Part shown: positions 1 to 9,368 of the stretch, in pieces
How positions within the stretch are numbered: the stretch's first letter is position 1
Layout: the number at the start of each line of letters is the position of its first letter
Source of the DNA: an uncultured Bryobacteraceae bacterium
GTDB lineage: Bacteria; Acidobacteriota; Terriglobia; Bryobacterales; Bryobacteraceae
Direction: 5' to 3'
DNA: 64,000 bases
Assembly (NCBI GenBank): GCA_938003835.1
Contig: CALKXJ010000008.1
Coordinates: forward strand, 62,001 to 126,000
Position numbers and translations under genes: made by a program
Notes under the pieces: generated by a model
Told to the model about the DNA's origin: nothing
What the model saw: the letters and a program-made list of their open reading frames with translations, nothing else
Database searches by the model: none

Positions 1-1
1 G

Positions 2-307
2 GTCACCGAGCGGACGCGCGAAATCGGCGTCCGGAAGGCGGTCGGCGCCCGGCGCGTCGACATCGTGACGCAGTTTCTCACCGAGGCGGTGGTGCTCACC
101 GGTCTGGGAGGCCTTCTGGGGATGGCCTTCGGCTGGCTGATCTCCGTCTCGGCGCGGGTGGCCTTTCCCACTTTGCCGACCACCGTGCCGCTGTGGGCGG
201 CCGCCCTGGGTGTCATCGTATCGGTCGGCGTCGGTCTGTTTTTTGGCATCTGGCCGGCGGGCAAGGCGGCGCGGCTCGACCCGGTCGAGGCCTTGCGCTA
301 CGAATAA
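2..307 (+). CDS. MacB/FtsX-type ABC transporter permease, C-terminal end (partial)
   Basis: The reading frame is open from the window edge to TAA at 305-307, giving about 101 residues of the end of a membrane protein. The first residues (TERTREIGVRKAVGARR) are the conserved cytoplasmic loop that precedes the last two membrane helices of FtsX/MacB-type permeases. Two hydrophobic helices follow, then the family-typical ending KAARLDPVEALRYE. These permeases work with a LolD/MacB ATPase in lipoprotein, peptide or efflux transport; the substrate cannot be told from this fragment. The 5' part and any partner ATPase lie outside the window. Confidence 0.88.
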   Translation, partial: VTERTREIGVRKAVGARRVDIVTQFLTEAVVLTGLGGLLGMAFGWLISVSARVAFPTLPTTVPLWAAALGVIVSVGVGLFFGIWPAGKAARLDPVEALRYE

Positions 308-336
308 ATAATGGTGCGAATCGGGGCGGGGTTGCG

Positions 337-1551
337 GTGATTGTGCTTCTGGCGCTTCTGACGATCGCCGTCTACACTGATTTCGAAGGCGCCAGTCTCG
401 GCCGCATCCGCCGGCTCGCCGGGGACTGGCTCGAGTGTGCCGTAGCGGGCGAGACGGACCACGAAGGGCGCAATCGCCAGGCCACTTGGTATTACTTTCG
501 TCTCGAGGGTGCCGCCGGGCGCCTCGTGACCATCGACCTGGTGGAGCTGGCGGGCGAGTACAACTATAAGCCGAATCGCGGCGTCATCGACGATCGCACG
601 CCTCCGGTCTATAGCTACGACCGCCGCACTTGGCGGCACCTGACCGGCGTCGAATACGACCCTTCCGTGCCGCTACTCCGGCTCCGCATCCAGCCCGAAC
701 GCAGCCCGGTCTGGATCGCCCATGTGCCGCCGTATACCACCGGGGACTTGGCGCGCCTGCTCGGCGAGCTGCGCGGCCATCCGCACTTTGCCGAGCGCGT
801 GATCGGCACGAGCGCCGAAGGCCGCGAGCTCCTGCTCGTGACGGTGACCGATCCGGACGCCCGAGGCGACAAGCCCGTCGTTTGGCTGATGGCGCGGCAA
901 CACGCCTGGGAGAGCCCCACCTCCTGGGTGGCCGAAGGAGCACTTCGCTTTCTGCTGTCCGATTCCAGCGAGGCAGCCTCCATCCGGCGGCGCACCGTTT
1001 TCCACGTGTTCCCAATGGTGGACCCGGACGGGGTTGTGCGCGGCGGCGTCCGCTTCAATGTGCACGGCTACGACCTCAACCGGAATTGGGACGCCATCGA
1101 TCCGGAGAAGATGCCGGAGATCGCTGCACATCGCCGGGCGGTGCTCGACTGGGTGGATGGCGGCGGCCGGCTCGACCTGTTTCTTACGCTCCACAACACC
1201 GAGACGGCGGAATATCTCGAGGGTCCTCCGGACGGGGCGTTTCGCGGGCTGCTTGAGCGGTTCCACAAGCTGCTCGTCGGGAGGAGCTCGTTTGAGCCGA
1301 CGCGCCCGGCGAGCCTGGCGCCCCCTTCGACCGACCCGGCGCGCAAAGGCCGAATGACGGTGGTTCAAGGGCTCTATCGGGACCGGAAGATTCCCGCCTT
1401 CCTGCTGGAGCAGCGCATCTCGTTCCACCCGAAGCTGGGCCGCTTCCCGACAGTCGAAGACCGTCTGAAGTTCGGCGAAGATCTTGTGCGCGTGCTGGCG
1501 GAGGTGGTCGGAGCCGGCCCCGTGCCGCCGCGCCCTCAGGCCACGCGGTAG
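337..1551 (+). CDS. Zinc carboxypeptidase, M14 family, exported
   Basis: About 404 residues. GTG at 337 is chosen because it directly precedes a hydrophobic signal-like stretch (IVLLALLTIAVY); GTG 343 is an alternative, and the frame is open further upstream into the permease gene. M14 hallmarks are visible: zinc ligands H189 and E192 in RQHAWESPTSW, the PMVDPDGVVRGG and YDLNRNWD segments typical of the cytosolic-carboxypeptidase-like branch, third zinc ligand H286 in LHNTE, and a likely catalytic glutamate E358 in LLEQR. It should be a periplasmic or secreted exo-/endopeptidase removing residues from peptide C-termini; substrate specificity is not predictable. Its 3' end overlaps the convergent enolase-superfamily gene by 16 bases. 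Confidence 0.82.
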   Translation: MIVLLALLTIAVYTDFEGASLGRIRRLAGDWLECAVAGETDHEGRNRQATWYYFRLEGAAGRLVTIDLVELAGEYNYKPNRGVIDDRTPPVYSYDRRTWRHLTGVEYDPSVPLLRLRIQPERSPVWIAHVPPYTTGDLARLLGELRGHPHFAERVIGTSAEGRELLLVTVTDPDARGDKPVVWLMARQHAWESPTSWVAEGALRFLLSDSSEAASIRRRTVFHVFPMVDPDGVVRGGVRFNVHGYDLNRNWDAIDPEKMPEIAAHRRAVLDWVDGGGRLDLFLTLHNTETAEYLEGPPDGAFRGLLERFHKLLVGRSSFEPTRPASLAPPSTDPARKGRMTVVQGLYRDRKIPAFLLEQRISFHPKLGRFPTVEDRLKFGEDLVRVLAEVVGAGPVPPRPQATR

Positions 1552-2774
1552 CGCGCGAGCGCCTCTTCGTCGACCTCGAGACCGAGGCCGGGGGCCTCAG
1601 GCGCGAGGATGTGGCCGTCTTCGATGGCGAACAGTTGCTTGCTCCGCAGCAGCTTGAGGCTCGGCGCCCATTGTTCTTCCGGCAGCAGCGGCGGCCAGAC
1701 CAGCGCCACCTCCTGCCATTCAGCGCCGATGGCGAAGGTGGCCTGGAGCCAGCCGGCCAGCATCAGGCCCATGGTGCCGTGGAGAATCGTCGGCACGTGA
1801 AACGCCTCGGCCAAGACCGCGGCCTTGCGCGCCAGCAGGATCCCGCCCACAGTCCGGCCGTCCGGCTGGAGAATGTCGTAGGTGTTGTGGAGCAGGCACT
1901 GGCGGAAGGGCTCCAGGCCCTGATAGCCTTCGCCGCCGGTGATCGGAATGTCGACGGCGGCGGCCAGGCGCGCCGGCGTCAGATAATCGTCGCGCGCGAA
2001 CGGCTCTTCCAGCCAGTAGGCGCCGTATTTCTCCAGTCCGCGCGCCACCGCCAAGCCCGTCTCGTAGTCCCAGATCTTCTGGCCAACGGACTCCGGCGCG
2101 TGCGCCGTTCGGTCGAACATCACTTCGAGACCGCTGCCGACCCTCTCGCGGATGACGCGCAGCGCCTCCACATCGTCCATCGGCCGGGGCCGCCAGGCGC
2201 GTATCTTCATGCCCTTGAAGCCGGCCTTTCGTAAGCGCTCGGCTTGCGCCGCCTGGTCTTCGAACGGGACGTGGGACTGGTCCGGATTGCCGCGCCAGAC
2301 GCAAGTGATATAAGCCTTGACGCGCGTCGTGGAGCCGCCGAGCAGCCGGTAGACCGGCTGGCGCGCGATCTGGCCGATGGCGTCCCAAACGGCGTGTTCG
2401 ACGCCGCCCCAGCGCGCAAGACCCTTCTTGAGATGTTGCTCGACGTTGAACAGATCCTCACCGGCCAGGATGCGCCGCACCTCGGGAAGCTCCTTGGGCG
2501 AGGGGCCGGCGAAGGAAATCCCGTTGACGCCCGCGTCCGTGGTGATTTTCACGACAGGATAGCGGTGATTGACGCCGGCTTCGGACTCGGCCTTCGACAC
2601 GGGCACGTCGACAGTGAAGATCTCGACGTCGCGGATGCGCACCGGCTTGACGGCCGCTTGGAGCCGCCGGACGGGCGCCAGCACTGCCGCCCAGGCCGCC
2701 GCAGCTTTGATGAGCAGGTCCCGGCGCGAGAAGCGCTCAGGCGCGGACGCGGTACTCTTGGAGTGCATCTTCAT
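1536..2774 (-). CDS. Exported enolase-superfamily protein (mandelate racemase/acid-sugar dehydratase type), copy 2
   Basis: 412 residues. An N-terminal Tat-like signal (FSRRDLL followed by an alanine-rich hydrophobic stretch to about residue 40) precedes a full mandelate-racemase-type fold. Seen residues: K190-x-R192, metal ligands D221, E257 and E282, and the D305/H332 dyad of the mandelate racemase subgroup (LQPD and ILHGT). Family members dehydrate or racemise sugar acids, so a sugar-acid dehydratase is the best guess; the substrate is unknown. It follows its paralogue (2737-3960) with a 38-base overlap and is probably the last gene of the receptor-dehydratase unit. ATG 2768 is an alternative start. 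The export signal is unusual for this normally cytosolic family. Confidence 0.82.
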   Translation of the reverse strand: MKMHSKSTASAPERFSRRDLLIKAAAAWAAVLAPVRRLQAAVKPVRIRDVEIFTVDVPVSKAESEAGVNHRYPVVKITTDAGVNGISFAGPSPKELPEVRRILAGEDLFNVEQHLKKGLARWGGVEHAVWDAIGQIARQPVYRLLGGSTTRVKAYITCVWRGNPDQSHVPFEDQAAQAERLRKAGFKGMKIRAWRPRPMDDVEALRVIRERVGSGLEVMFDRTAHAPESVGQKIWDYETGLAVARGLEKYGAYWLEEPFARDDYLTPARLAAAVDIPITGGEGYQGLEPFRQCLLHNTYDILQPDGRTVGGILLARKAAVLAEAFHVPTILHGTMGLMLAGWLQATFAIGAEWQEVALVWPPLLPEEQWAPSLKLLRSKQLFAIEDGHILAPEAPGLGLEVDEEALARYRVA

Positions 2775-3960
2775 TGATGTCCAGTCCCAGGCCCGGCACG
2801 TCCGGCAGCCGGACGTATCCTTTCTCGATCTGGAACACCTGAGGGGTCCGGAGGAGCTTGAGGCCGGGCGCCCATTGCTCCTCGGGCAGATTCGGCCCGC
2901 CGATCATCTCCTGCCAGTCGCAATTCGGCATGGCGCAGCCGGCCTGGATCCATCCGGCGAGAGTCAGCCCCGCGGTGCCGTGCTGGATGCAGGGCACGCC
3001 GAAGGACTCCGCCAGAATCGAGATCTTCCGGGCGATCCAGATGCCGCCGCAGATGCGTGTGTCCGGCTGCACGATGTCGTAGGTCTTGTGGCGCAGGTAT
3101 TGGAGAAAGACGTAGATCGAGTTACCGAGCTCGCCGCCGGTGATCGGAATGTCGACCTCGGCGGCCAGGCGCGCCGGCCCGAGCAGATCGTAGCCGTCGA
3201 ATGGCTCTTCGAGCCAATAGGCGCGATGCCTTTCCAGTCCCCGGGCGACCCGGAGCGCCGTCTGGTAATCCCACACCCAGCCAGGCCTGACCGCCGTGCG
3301 GTCGAGCATGATCTCGAAGTCGTCGCCCACGGCACTGCGAACCACGCCCACCATATCGACGTCATCCATCGGCCGGGGCCGCCAGGCGCGCACCTTCATG
3401 GCAGTGTAGCCGGCCTGTTTCAAGCGCACGGCGTAGGCGGCCTGCGTCTCATAGGCCACATCGGACTGATCCGGTTTGCCCGGGAAGACCGAGGTGCGGT
3501 AGACGCGCAGCCGGTCCCGATATCCGCCGAGCAGGCGCGCCACGGGCTGGCCGGCCAGCCGGCCGATGGCGTCCCAGATGGCGTGCTCGGCGGCCGTCCA
3601 GGCCTGGTAGCCCGATTCGCCGCGCTCGGTCTGCAACCGTTTGAGAAGCCGGTCGACCGCAAACAGATCCTCTCCCACCAGCACCGGTTTCACCCAGCGT
3701 TCCAGCAGCTCCTGCGGCATTCCAAAGAAGGCCGTGCCCGTGACACCCGCGTCGGTGGCCACGCGGGTCACCGCGTAGGAGTAGATCTTCTGAGGATCGG
3801 GCGGGTTCTCCTCGGGCGGTAGCCGGACCGTGAAGCATTCGACGTTGGTGATCCGCACCCGGGGCGGCCGGCCCGGCCGCGCCTGCTCGGCACGGAGCCG
3901 CAGTGGAAGAGCGGTCGCCAGCGCCAGCAGGTCGCGGCGCCGGAGCGCGTCTGGTCTCAT
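2737..3960 (-). CDS. Exported enolase-superfamily protein (mandelate racemase/acid-sugar dehydratase type), copy 1
   Basis: 407 residues, a close paralogue of the next gene (shared blocks such as KVRAWRPRPMDD, LPEEQWAPGLKLLR, PGLGLDINEDAL). The N-terminus carries RRRDLLALATALPLRLRA, a Tat-like signal. Metal ligands and catalytic residues of the mandelate racemase subgroup are present: K-x-R in MKVRAW, D in MLDRTA, E in WLEEPF, E in TGGELG, D in VQPD and H in IQHGTAG. It probably dehydrates or epimerises a sugar acid in the periplasm. The gene lies 14 bases downstream of the TonB-dependent receptor and overlaps copy 2, so the three are probably co-transcribed. Substrate is not predictable from the sequence. 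Confidence 0.83.
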   Translation of the reverse strand: MRPDALRRRDLLALATALPLRLRAEQARPGRPPRVRITNVECFTVRLPPEENPPDPQKIYSYAVTRVATDAGVTGTAFFGMPQELLERWVKPVLVGEDLFAVDRLLKRLQTERGESGYQAWTAAEHAIWDAIGRLAGQPVARLLGGYRDRLRVYRTSVFPGKPDQSDVAYETQAAYAVRLKQAGYTAMKVRAWRPRPMDDVDMVGVVRSAVGDDFEIMLDRTAVRPGWVWDYQTALRVARGLERHRAYWLEEPFDGYDLLGPARLAAEVDIPITGGELGNSIYVFLQYLRHKTYDIVQPDTRICGGIWIARKISILAESFGVPCIQHGTAGLTLAGWIQAGCAMPNCDWQEMIGGPNLPEEQWAPGLKLLRTPQVFQIEKGYVRLPDVPGLGLDINEDALQEYRVRA

Positions 3961-3974
3961 TGCTTCCCGACAGC

Positions 3975-6900
3975 TTACCAGTAAAGCTTCGCCGCGAGCT
4001 GCATGATGCGCGGGTCGTAGGTCGAGTTGACGATGCCGAACGTCGCCGGAACGTTCACCGTCGTGCCCATGTCACGGAACTGGGTGTGGTTGAAGAAATT
4101 GAAGAACTCGACCCGGATTTGCAGGCGCGAGGCCTCCCCAAGCGGCGGAATCCAGAAGTTCTTGTTGAAGGAGACGTCCCAGTTGTTGATCCCGAAGCCG
4201 CGCTGCGTGTTGCGCGCCAGGTTGCCGAATGTGCCCCGGGGAGGCGTAGCGTAGGCCGCCGGGTCGAATCCGCGCAGGTTGTTCGTGCGCGGGTCCAGCC
4301 GCTGGGGCTTGATGCCCGTGGCGTTGCCGCGCTGATTGCCCGTGCCCACGTTGGCGATGTCGCCGGAGGTGAAGATCGTCAGCGGCATGGCCGAGCGGAA
4401 GTTCGTGATGCCGGAAAGCTGCCAGCCGCCGAGGATTGCATCGAGGGCCCGGTTGCGCAGGTGGAAGGTCTTGCCGCGGCCGAACGGCAGTTCATAGACG
4501 TAACTAAAGATCAGGTTGTGGGGCACGTCATTACCCGCCAGGGCCCGCTCGGGCCGCCAGTCGTACATGTTCTGTGGGGTCGCGGCGTTATCGAGCAGCT
4601 TGGACCAGGTGTAGGCCACCGTGTAAGAGAGCCCGTTCCATACGCGCTGCTCGAGCTTGACGAAGCCCGCGTTGTAATTCGACCACTGGTAGTTGACCAC
4701 CTGGCTGAAGCCCGGAACCAGCGACGGATAAGGCATCCGCGCGGCGAACGGCTCGGGATTGTTCGGATCCGACGGCAGCCGCGGCTGGTTCATCAGGCGA
4801 GTCCCGATCTGCTTGTGTCCGGTATTGCCCATGTAGCCGAGCTCGAGCAGCAGGCCAGGCCGGAGCTGCCGCTGGATGTTGAAGTTGTAGTTATAGATGT
4901 AACCCGTCCGCTTGCGCAGGTCGATGTTCTGGGTTACCCCGGTCGTTGTCTCATGGGGCGGCGGGAACAGTTGCGAAAGGAAAAGCTCGGGCCGGCTCGG
5001 GCTCGACACCAGGTTGGCGCGCATGAAAAAGGGCGGCGTGCTGGTGAGCGGGACCAGCGTCAGCCCGCCTTGATTGAGCGCATGGAAGATGCCGGCGCCC
5101 ACGCGGACCGTGGTGTGTTCGCTCACGCGGTAGGCCATGCCGAACCGCGGGGCGTAGTCGTTCTTGTCGTCCTGGATCGGGCGTTCCGGCAGCAGGGGCG
5201 AGCCGGTGCCGCGGAAATAGCCCCGCCCCGGAATGTAGTAATCCGGGCTGTTTGCAATGAGCTGCCTACCCGTCGCCAGATCGAACCACGCATGGCGCCC
5301 GCGCCACTGCTGGAAATACTCCCAGCGCAGGCCCAGGTTCAGAGTCAGTCGGGGCGTGATCTTCCAGTCGTCCTGGATGAACCACTGAATCTGCGTCCCG
5401 ATGGAGTACTTCGCCACCCCGCCGAGCTCCGGAATGATGCTGCCCAGACCGCCTGCGGCGGTTTGCGGGATGCCCAGAAGGAAGTCCGCGAACGAGTCAT
5501 TGGCGTAAACGCCGGTGAAGCTGAACACGCCGTTCTGGTTGCTTCCCTGGTCGTAGCCGACCATCAGCCGGCTGATGTCGCCCCCGATTTTCAGGTTGTG
5601 GCGTCCGCGGATCCAGGTGAGCGTCTCCGCGGCCCGGTAATAGATGTTATTCTGAACGATCCGGCCCCCGTAGCCGACAAAGCCCGGCGTTCCGGTCGGA
5701 TTTCCGGGAGCGTAACCGGTGAGGTTGATCGAGGGGAGCGTGTAATCGCCCGGCTGCGGCGCCAGATGCTTCAAGCCGAGCTCGGCGACGTAGTTCTTCG
5801 AGTAGCGGTCGCCGTCGCTCTCCCGCGCCAGAAACGCTTTGGTGAATCCCAGGCGGGTTTCGCTGATCAGCGTGGGACTGGCGACATAGGTGTAGCCCAG
5901 GGCGACGTTCTGGGTGCGGTCCGGCCGGATCATCCCCTTGCCGACGATGTAGGCCACGTTGACCAGGTCGTTGTCGGCGAAGCTGTAGCGGCCGAACAGC
6001 GTGCCCTTTTCGCTGGTGCGGTAGTCGATCCGCGCGGTGAACTGATCGCGCCGTTCGCGGTCGGAGGGAGTCACCAGAAAGTTCACGCCGGGTCGCTGGT
6101 TGACGAAGTTCGGGACCGGAAAATACTGAATGAGCTTTCTGGCAATCGGGTCCCAGCGGCTGTCCGGGATGCGGTTGCCGGGGAAGGGCTGGTTGCTGTT
6201 GAAGGGGTCGCGAATCGCCTTGCTCAACCCGGAGAAATCGCCCCGGTGCATTTCCGCCGTGGGGACAAGTCCCTGAAGAATGACGCCGGTGCGCCGCCGC
6301 CGGCCTTCGTAATTGCCGTAGTAGAAAAGCTTGTCCTTGACGATCGGGCCGCCTGCCGCGGCGCCGAACTGGTTGTAGCTGAAGCGCGGGGCTCCGGCAG
6401 GAGGCCGGAAGAACTGGCCGGCCTGAAAAGCCCGGTTGCGCACGAAGTCATAGACTACGCCGTGAAAGTCGTTGCTGCCCCGCTTGGTCACCATGTCGAT
6501 GCCCGCCGCCCCGTGGCCGTAGGAGGCGTCCATGAAGTTGACCTGCACCTTGAACTCCTCGATCACGTCCAGCGAGAGCGCGATCGCCGGATTGTTGATG
6601 TTGGCCACGGAGAAGTCCACGCCGTCCAGCATGGCGTTCGTCGAGGTGTTGCGGATGCCGCCGATTTCGATCGAGCGCTCGTCCATGACGCTCGAGGCGC
6701 CCCAGGTCTTGATCGCTCCGGGCGTCAGCGCCGCCAGATCGAAAAAGTTCCGCGCGTTCAAGGGCAGCTCGAGAATGGTGCGGCTGTCGATGACGGTGCC
6801 CAGGGCGGCTGTGTCGGTCTGCAACTGCGGCGTGGTGGCCGCCACCTGGACCGTCTCGGCCGCCGTGCCGAGCTCCATGCGGATGTCGGCTCGCACCTGC

Positions 6901-7205
6901 GTGTTGACGCGAAGGACCACTCCGGCCACGGTCGCGGTGCGGAAGCCCCCGGCAGTGGCGGTGATGGTGTAGGTTCCGCTCGGCAACGCGGTGAAACGGT
7001 AGTTGCCCATCTCGTCGGTGACATAGGTCCGCGTTTCGTTGGTGGCGTTGTTCTTGACCTCGACGGTCGCGCCCGGGATCACCGCGCCGGAAGGATCCGT
7101 GATGGTACCGAGGATGATTCCGGTTCCGTACTGGGCCGCTAACGGGCTACCGTAGAGCAGTGCCAACACCAAAAGGATCGCCTGCCTGGGGAAGGTTTGA
7201 AGCAT
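3975..7205 (-). CDS. TonB-dependent receptor, Oar-like, with carboxypeptidase regulatory-like domain
   Basis: 1076 residues. An N-terminal signal peptide (hydrophobic residues about 8-24, cleavage near SPLAAQ) is followed by a carboxypeptidase regulatory-like domain at about 28-115 (GTITDPSGAVIPGATVEVK), a plug-like region to about 230 and a long beta-barrel ending in the aromatic residue expected of an outer-membrane protein (KLYW). Such proteins import oligosaccharides or other ligands using TonB energy. The start is supported by a strong ribosome site (GGAGGCGGGAG) 3 bases upstream. The two dehydratase-like genes follow after 14 bases, suggesting uptake of a uronic or aldonic acid-containing glycan. 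The ligand is inference. Confidence 0.9.
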   Translation of the reverse strand: MLQTFPRQAILLVLALLYGSPLAAQYGTGIILGTITDPSGAVIPGATVEVKNNATNETRTYVTDEMGNYRFTALPSGTYTITATAGGFRTATVAGVVLRVNTQVRADIRMELGTAAETVQVAATTPQLQTDTAALGTVIDSRTILELPLNARNFFDLAALTPGAIKTWGASSVMDERSIEIGGIRNTSTNAMLDGVDFSVANINNPAIALSLDVIEEFKVQVNFMDASYGHGAAGIDMVTKRGSNDFHGVVYDFVRNRAFQAGQFFRPPAGAPRFSYNQFGAAAGGPIVKDKLFYYGNYEGRRRRTGVILQGLVPTAEMHRGDFSGLSKAIRDPFNSNQPFPGNRIPDSRWDPIARKLIQYFPVPNFVNQRPGVNFLVTPSDRERRDQFTARIDYRTSEKGTLFGRYSFADNDLVNVAYIVGKGMIRPDRTQNVALGYTYVASPTLISETRLGFTKAFLARESDGDRYSKNYVAELGLKHLAPQPGDYTLPSINLTGYAPGNPTGTPGFVGYGGRIVQNNIYYRAAETLTWIRGRHNLKIGGDISRLMVGYDQGSNQNGVFSFTGVYANDSFADFLLGIPQTAAGGLGSIIPELGGVAKYSIGTQIQWFIQDDWKITPRLTLNLGLRWEYFQQWRGRHAWFDLATGRQLIANSPDYYIPGRGYFRGTGSPLLPERPIQDDKNDYAPRFGMAYRVSEHTTVRVGAGIFHALNQGGLTLVPLTSTPPFFMRANLVSSPSRPELFLSQLFPPPHETTTGVTQNIDLRKRTGYIYNYNFNIQRQLRPGLLLELGYMGNTGHKQIGTRLMNQPRLPSDPNNPEPFAARMPYPSLVPGFSQVVNYQWSNYNAGFVKLEQRVWNGLSYTVAYTWSKLLDNAATPQNMYDWRPERALAGNDVPHNLIFSYVYELPFGRGKTFHLRNRALDAILGGWQLSGITNFRSAMPLTIFTSGDIANVGTGNQRGNATGIKPQRLDPRTNNLRGFDPAAYATPPRGTFGNLARNTQRGFGINNWDVSFNKNFWIPPLGEASRLQIRVEFFNFFNHTQFRDMGTTVNVPATFGIVNSTYDPRIMQLAAKLYW

Positions 7206-7226
7206 CTCCCGCCTCCTTCAGGCGGT

Positions 7227-7255
7227 AGTAGATCGCCGGTTTCTCTAACGGTCAA
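7227..7255 (-). promoter_or_regulatory. Promoter-like element for the TonB receptor/dehydratase unit
   Basis: On the minus strand TTGACC (7250-7255) and TCTACT (7227-7232) are separated by exactly 17 bases, a good match to a housekeeping sigma-factor promoter. The predicted start of transcription falls about 15 bases before the receptor's ATG, leaving room for its strong ribosome site. Confidence 0.5.
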
Positions 7256-7289
7256 GAGATTTTGCTCGGGAATTTTGGGAGAAAGCCCC

Positions 7290-8549
7290 TCAGGTGATAC
7301 CGCCCAGGCCGAGCGCGACGGCGCCGGTGGCGAACATCGCCGCGAAGGTGAGGGCCGCACGCCAGGCGAACCCCATCCCGCCCGCCCAGGCGGCCAGGCC
7401 GGTTTTGACCACGGCGTTCATGAGCAGGGCGACGAACAGCACCTGGCGCGCGGTGGCGAGCGAGATGGCTCCAGTCAGCTCCAGGTTGGCGAGCGAGACG
7501 GAGACGGCGTCAGCGTCCACGGCGCCGCCCGCCGTCGAGGCCCAGTAGACGCCCCGGTCACCCAGCTCGGCCACCGCCGCCTTGCTGAGAAACATGACGC
7601 CAGCAAAGAGGGCGCCGAACTTCAGAGCGGGCATCAGGCGGAACGGATTGCCCGTCGGCAGGCGGTGGGAGGCGCCGGCGGGCCGGCCGCGCCGGTAGAG
7701 CAGGGCGCCGACCAGCAGGTTGGCGCCGGTCATTGCCGCGAGCGTCGAAAGGGCGGCGTATCCGAGGCCGCTGTTGACCACGTAAAGGATGGCGAGCACA
7801 CGCGGAAACTGGATCGCATTGGCAATCGTCATCGCCGACCAGTACAGCCGCCGGTCCTCGGCCTGCTCCTTGGCCTCGCGGGCGAAGGCCAGCGTGGCCG
7901 CCGTTGTCGAAGCCAGTCCCCCGAGAAGACTCGTCCAGGCCAGTCCCTTGTCGGCCCCCAGGAATTTCTCCAGAAAGTAGCCGGCGAAGGAGATCGACGA
8001 GACCAGAATCACGAACAGCCAGATCTGCCGCGGCGAAAAGGCCGCATACGGCCCGTAGCTGCCCGTCGGGAGGATCGGGTAGACGATGAAGATCAGCGCC
8101 AGGAACCAGATCGTGTCGTTGAACTCGCGTTCGGTGATTGTCTGGCGCAGAAACGTATGCAGGGTGCGCTTGGCCTCGAGGAATACGACGATGAGGAGAG
8201 CCGCGCCGATGGCGAGTCCGGCGCCGAGCGGCCGCGCGGGATGGGTGGCCAGCACCGCCAGGCAGAAAGTGGCCACGGCGGCCATCTCCGTGGTGATTCC
8301 GGTGCGCGTCCGCGCCTCCCAGTGAAAGAGAACCAGCACCGCTCCGATCACGACAAGCGCGGTGGCGGTGAGCAGAGCGCTGTTGATGAGGCCGCAGATG
8401 CCGCCGGCCAGCGCAATGAGAAAGAAGTCCCGCACGCCCGCCTGGCGCTCGTCCTGGGCGGCCTCGCGTTGCGCGCCGATGACCAGGCCGATCAGGAGGG
8501 CTTCGGCCAGGCCGACGAGCGACGCGGGCATCTGGGCGGGGTCGTCCAC
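7290..8549 (-). CDS. MgtC/DUF4010-type integral membrane protein
   Basis: 419 residues, almost entirely hydrophobic with about 11-12 membrane helices. The N-terminal part (GLAEALLIGLVIGAQRE) resembles the MgtC/SapB family, and the C-terminal half resembles DUF4010 (GGLASTTAATLAFAREAKE, with ANAIQFPRV further on). Function is unknown for this architecture; transport or ion homeostasis roles have been suggested for relatives. It starts 4 bases after the NIPSNAP gene ends, so the two are probably co-transcribed. An internal ATG at 8531 is a possible alternative start. Confidence 0.78.
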   Translation of the reverse strand: MDDPAQMPASLVGLAEALLIGLVIGAQREAAQDERQAGVRDFFLIALAGGICGLINSALLTATALVVIGAVLVLFHWEARTRTGITTEMAAVATFCLAVLATHPARPLGAGLAIGAALLIVVFLEAKRTLHTFLRQTITEREFNDTIWFLALIFIVYPILPTGSYGPYAAFSPRQIWLFVILVSSISFAGYFLEKFLGADKGLAWTSLLGGLASTTAATLAFAREAKEQAEDRRLYWSAMTIANAIQFPRVLAILYVVNSGLGYAALSTLAAMTGANLLVGALLYRRGRPAGASHRLPTGNPFRLMPALKFGALFAGVMFLSKAAVAELGDRGVYWASTAGGAVDADAVSVSLANLELTGAISLATARQVLFVALLMNAVVKTGLAAWAGGMGFAWRAALTFAAMFATGAVALGLGGIT

Positions 8550-8553
8550 GATT

Positions 8554-9327
8554 TCAGCGGATGTCGGAGCCCTGGAGCGGTCTCAGGAGCGAGGTGGAGA
8601 TGTTGGAGACGATCTCCGCGTCGGCCCAGCCGGGCTTGACGCGCATCTTCTGCCATTCCGGGTCCTGAGCGAACCTCTGCCAGGCGTTCTCGCGGGCCGC
8701 CAGGCTCTCGAAGGCCAGCATGTAGGTGAGATTCGGCATCCGCGGGCCGACCAGCGTCTCGCCGAAAAAGACCGGCAACATCCCCAGCCGGCGGAACAGC
8801 GCGATCTCGCCCTGCTCGAACATATCGATCTTGCGGCGCAAGGTGAGCGGGTTGTCGGATTCGTAGGTTCGAAGTTCGAAGATTCGCGGTAGCTCGCGGC
8901 CGGCGGTAGGAGGCGGCTCGACCTTCGGCATCCCCTCGAAGGCGCGCAACAGGCTGCTCTCCAGGCGCTGGTAGGCGAGGCCGCGCCGGCCGTAGAACTC
9001 CTCGGCGGCCTTGCGGTACTCTCGATCCGCCTCCAGCGCCTTTTCAGTCCGCTCGAAGTCGGCCAGGCTGGCGTAGGTGACCAGCGTGAGGATGGCCGGG
9101 CTCTGCTCGCCGATCGTTTGCGTGAACAGGCCCACCGGGCCGGCGCCGGCGCGCTTCGAGGCAGGCAGCCAGGTCTGGGTGAGAAATTCGCTGGTCCGCC
9201 GGAGCTGCTCGTCCGGACTGTTCCGCATACGGATCCAGGTGAGAACCATTACCGCTCGCGTGGGAGGAGCCTGGACGGCGGCCAGCGGCAGAGAGCCGCC
9301 CCCGGCGAGGAAGCTGCGTCGTTGCAT
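8554..9327 (-). CDS. NIPSNAP family protein, exported
   Basis: 257 residues from ATG 9327. A short Tat-like leader (MQRRSFLAGGGSLPLAAVQA) is followed by two ferredoxin-like NIPSNAP repeats; the second contains the recognisable block FELRTYESDNP with SLAARENAWQRFAQDPEWQKMR near the end. NIPSNAP proteins are small dimeric alpha-beta-barrel proteins without an established bacterial activity. The frame is open upstream of 9327, but that extension is arginine-rich and lies antisense to the UppS-side sequence, so the Tat leader start is preferred. It sits between uppS and a DUF4010 protein on the same strand. Confidence 0.78.
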   Translation of the reverse strand: MQRRSFLAGGGSLPLAAVQAPPTRAVMVLTWIRMRNSPDEQLRRTSEFLTQTWLPASKRAGAGPVGLFTQTIGEQSPAILTLVTYASLADFERTEKALEADREYRKAAEEFYGRRGLAYQRLESSLLRAFEGMPKVEPPPTAGRELPRIFELRTYESDNPLTLRRKIDMFEQGEIALFRRLGMLPVFFGETLVGPRMPNLTYMLAFESLAARENAWQRFAQDPEWQKMRVKPGWADAEIVSNISTSLLRPLQGSDIR

Positions 9328-9368
9328 ACAGAATGACTCTACACCAGCCGGATCCGCGGCGGCAGTCC

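Noticed and set aside
3903-7142. A 1079-codon open frame on the plus strand opposite the first TonB receptor.
   Set aside because: It is a shadow of the high-GC receptor gene: the translation has no domain, signal peptide or motif and is rich in Arg, Gly, Ala and Val, while the minus strand encodes a complete receptor.
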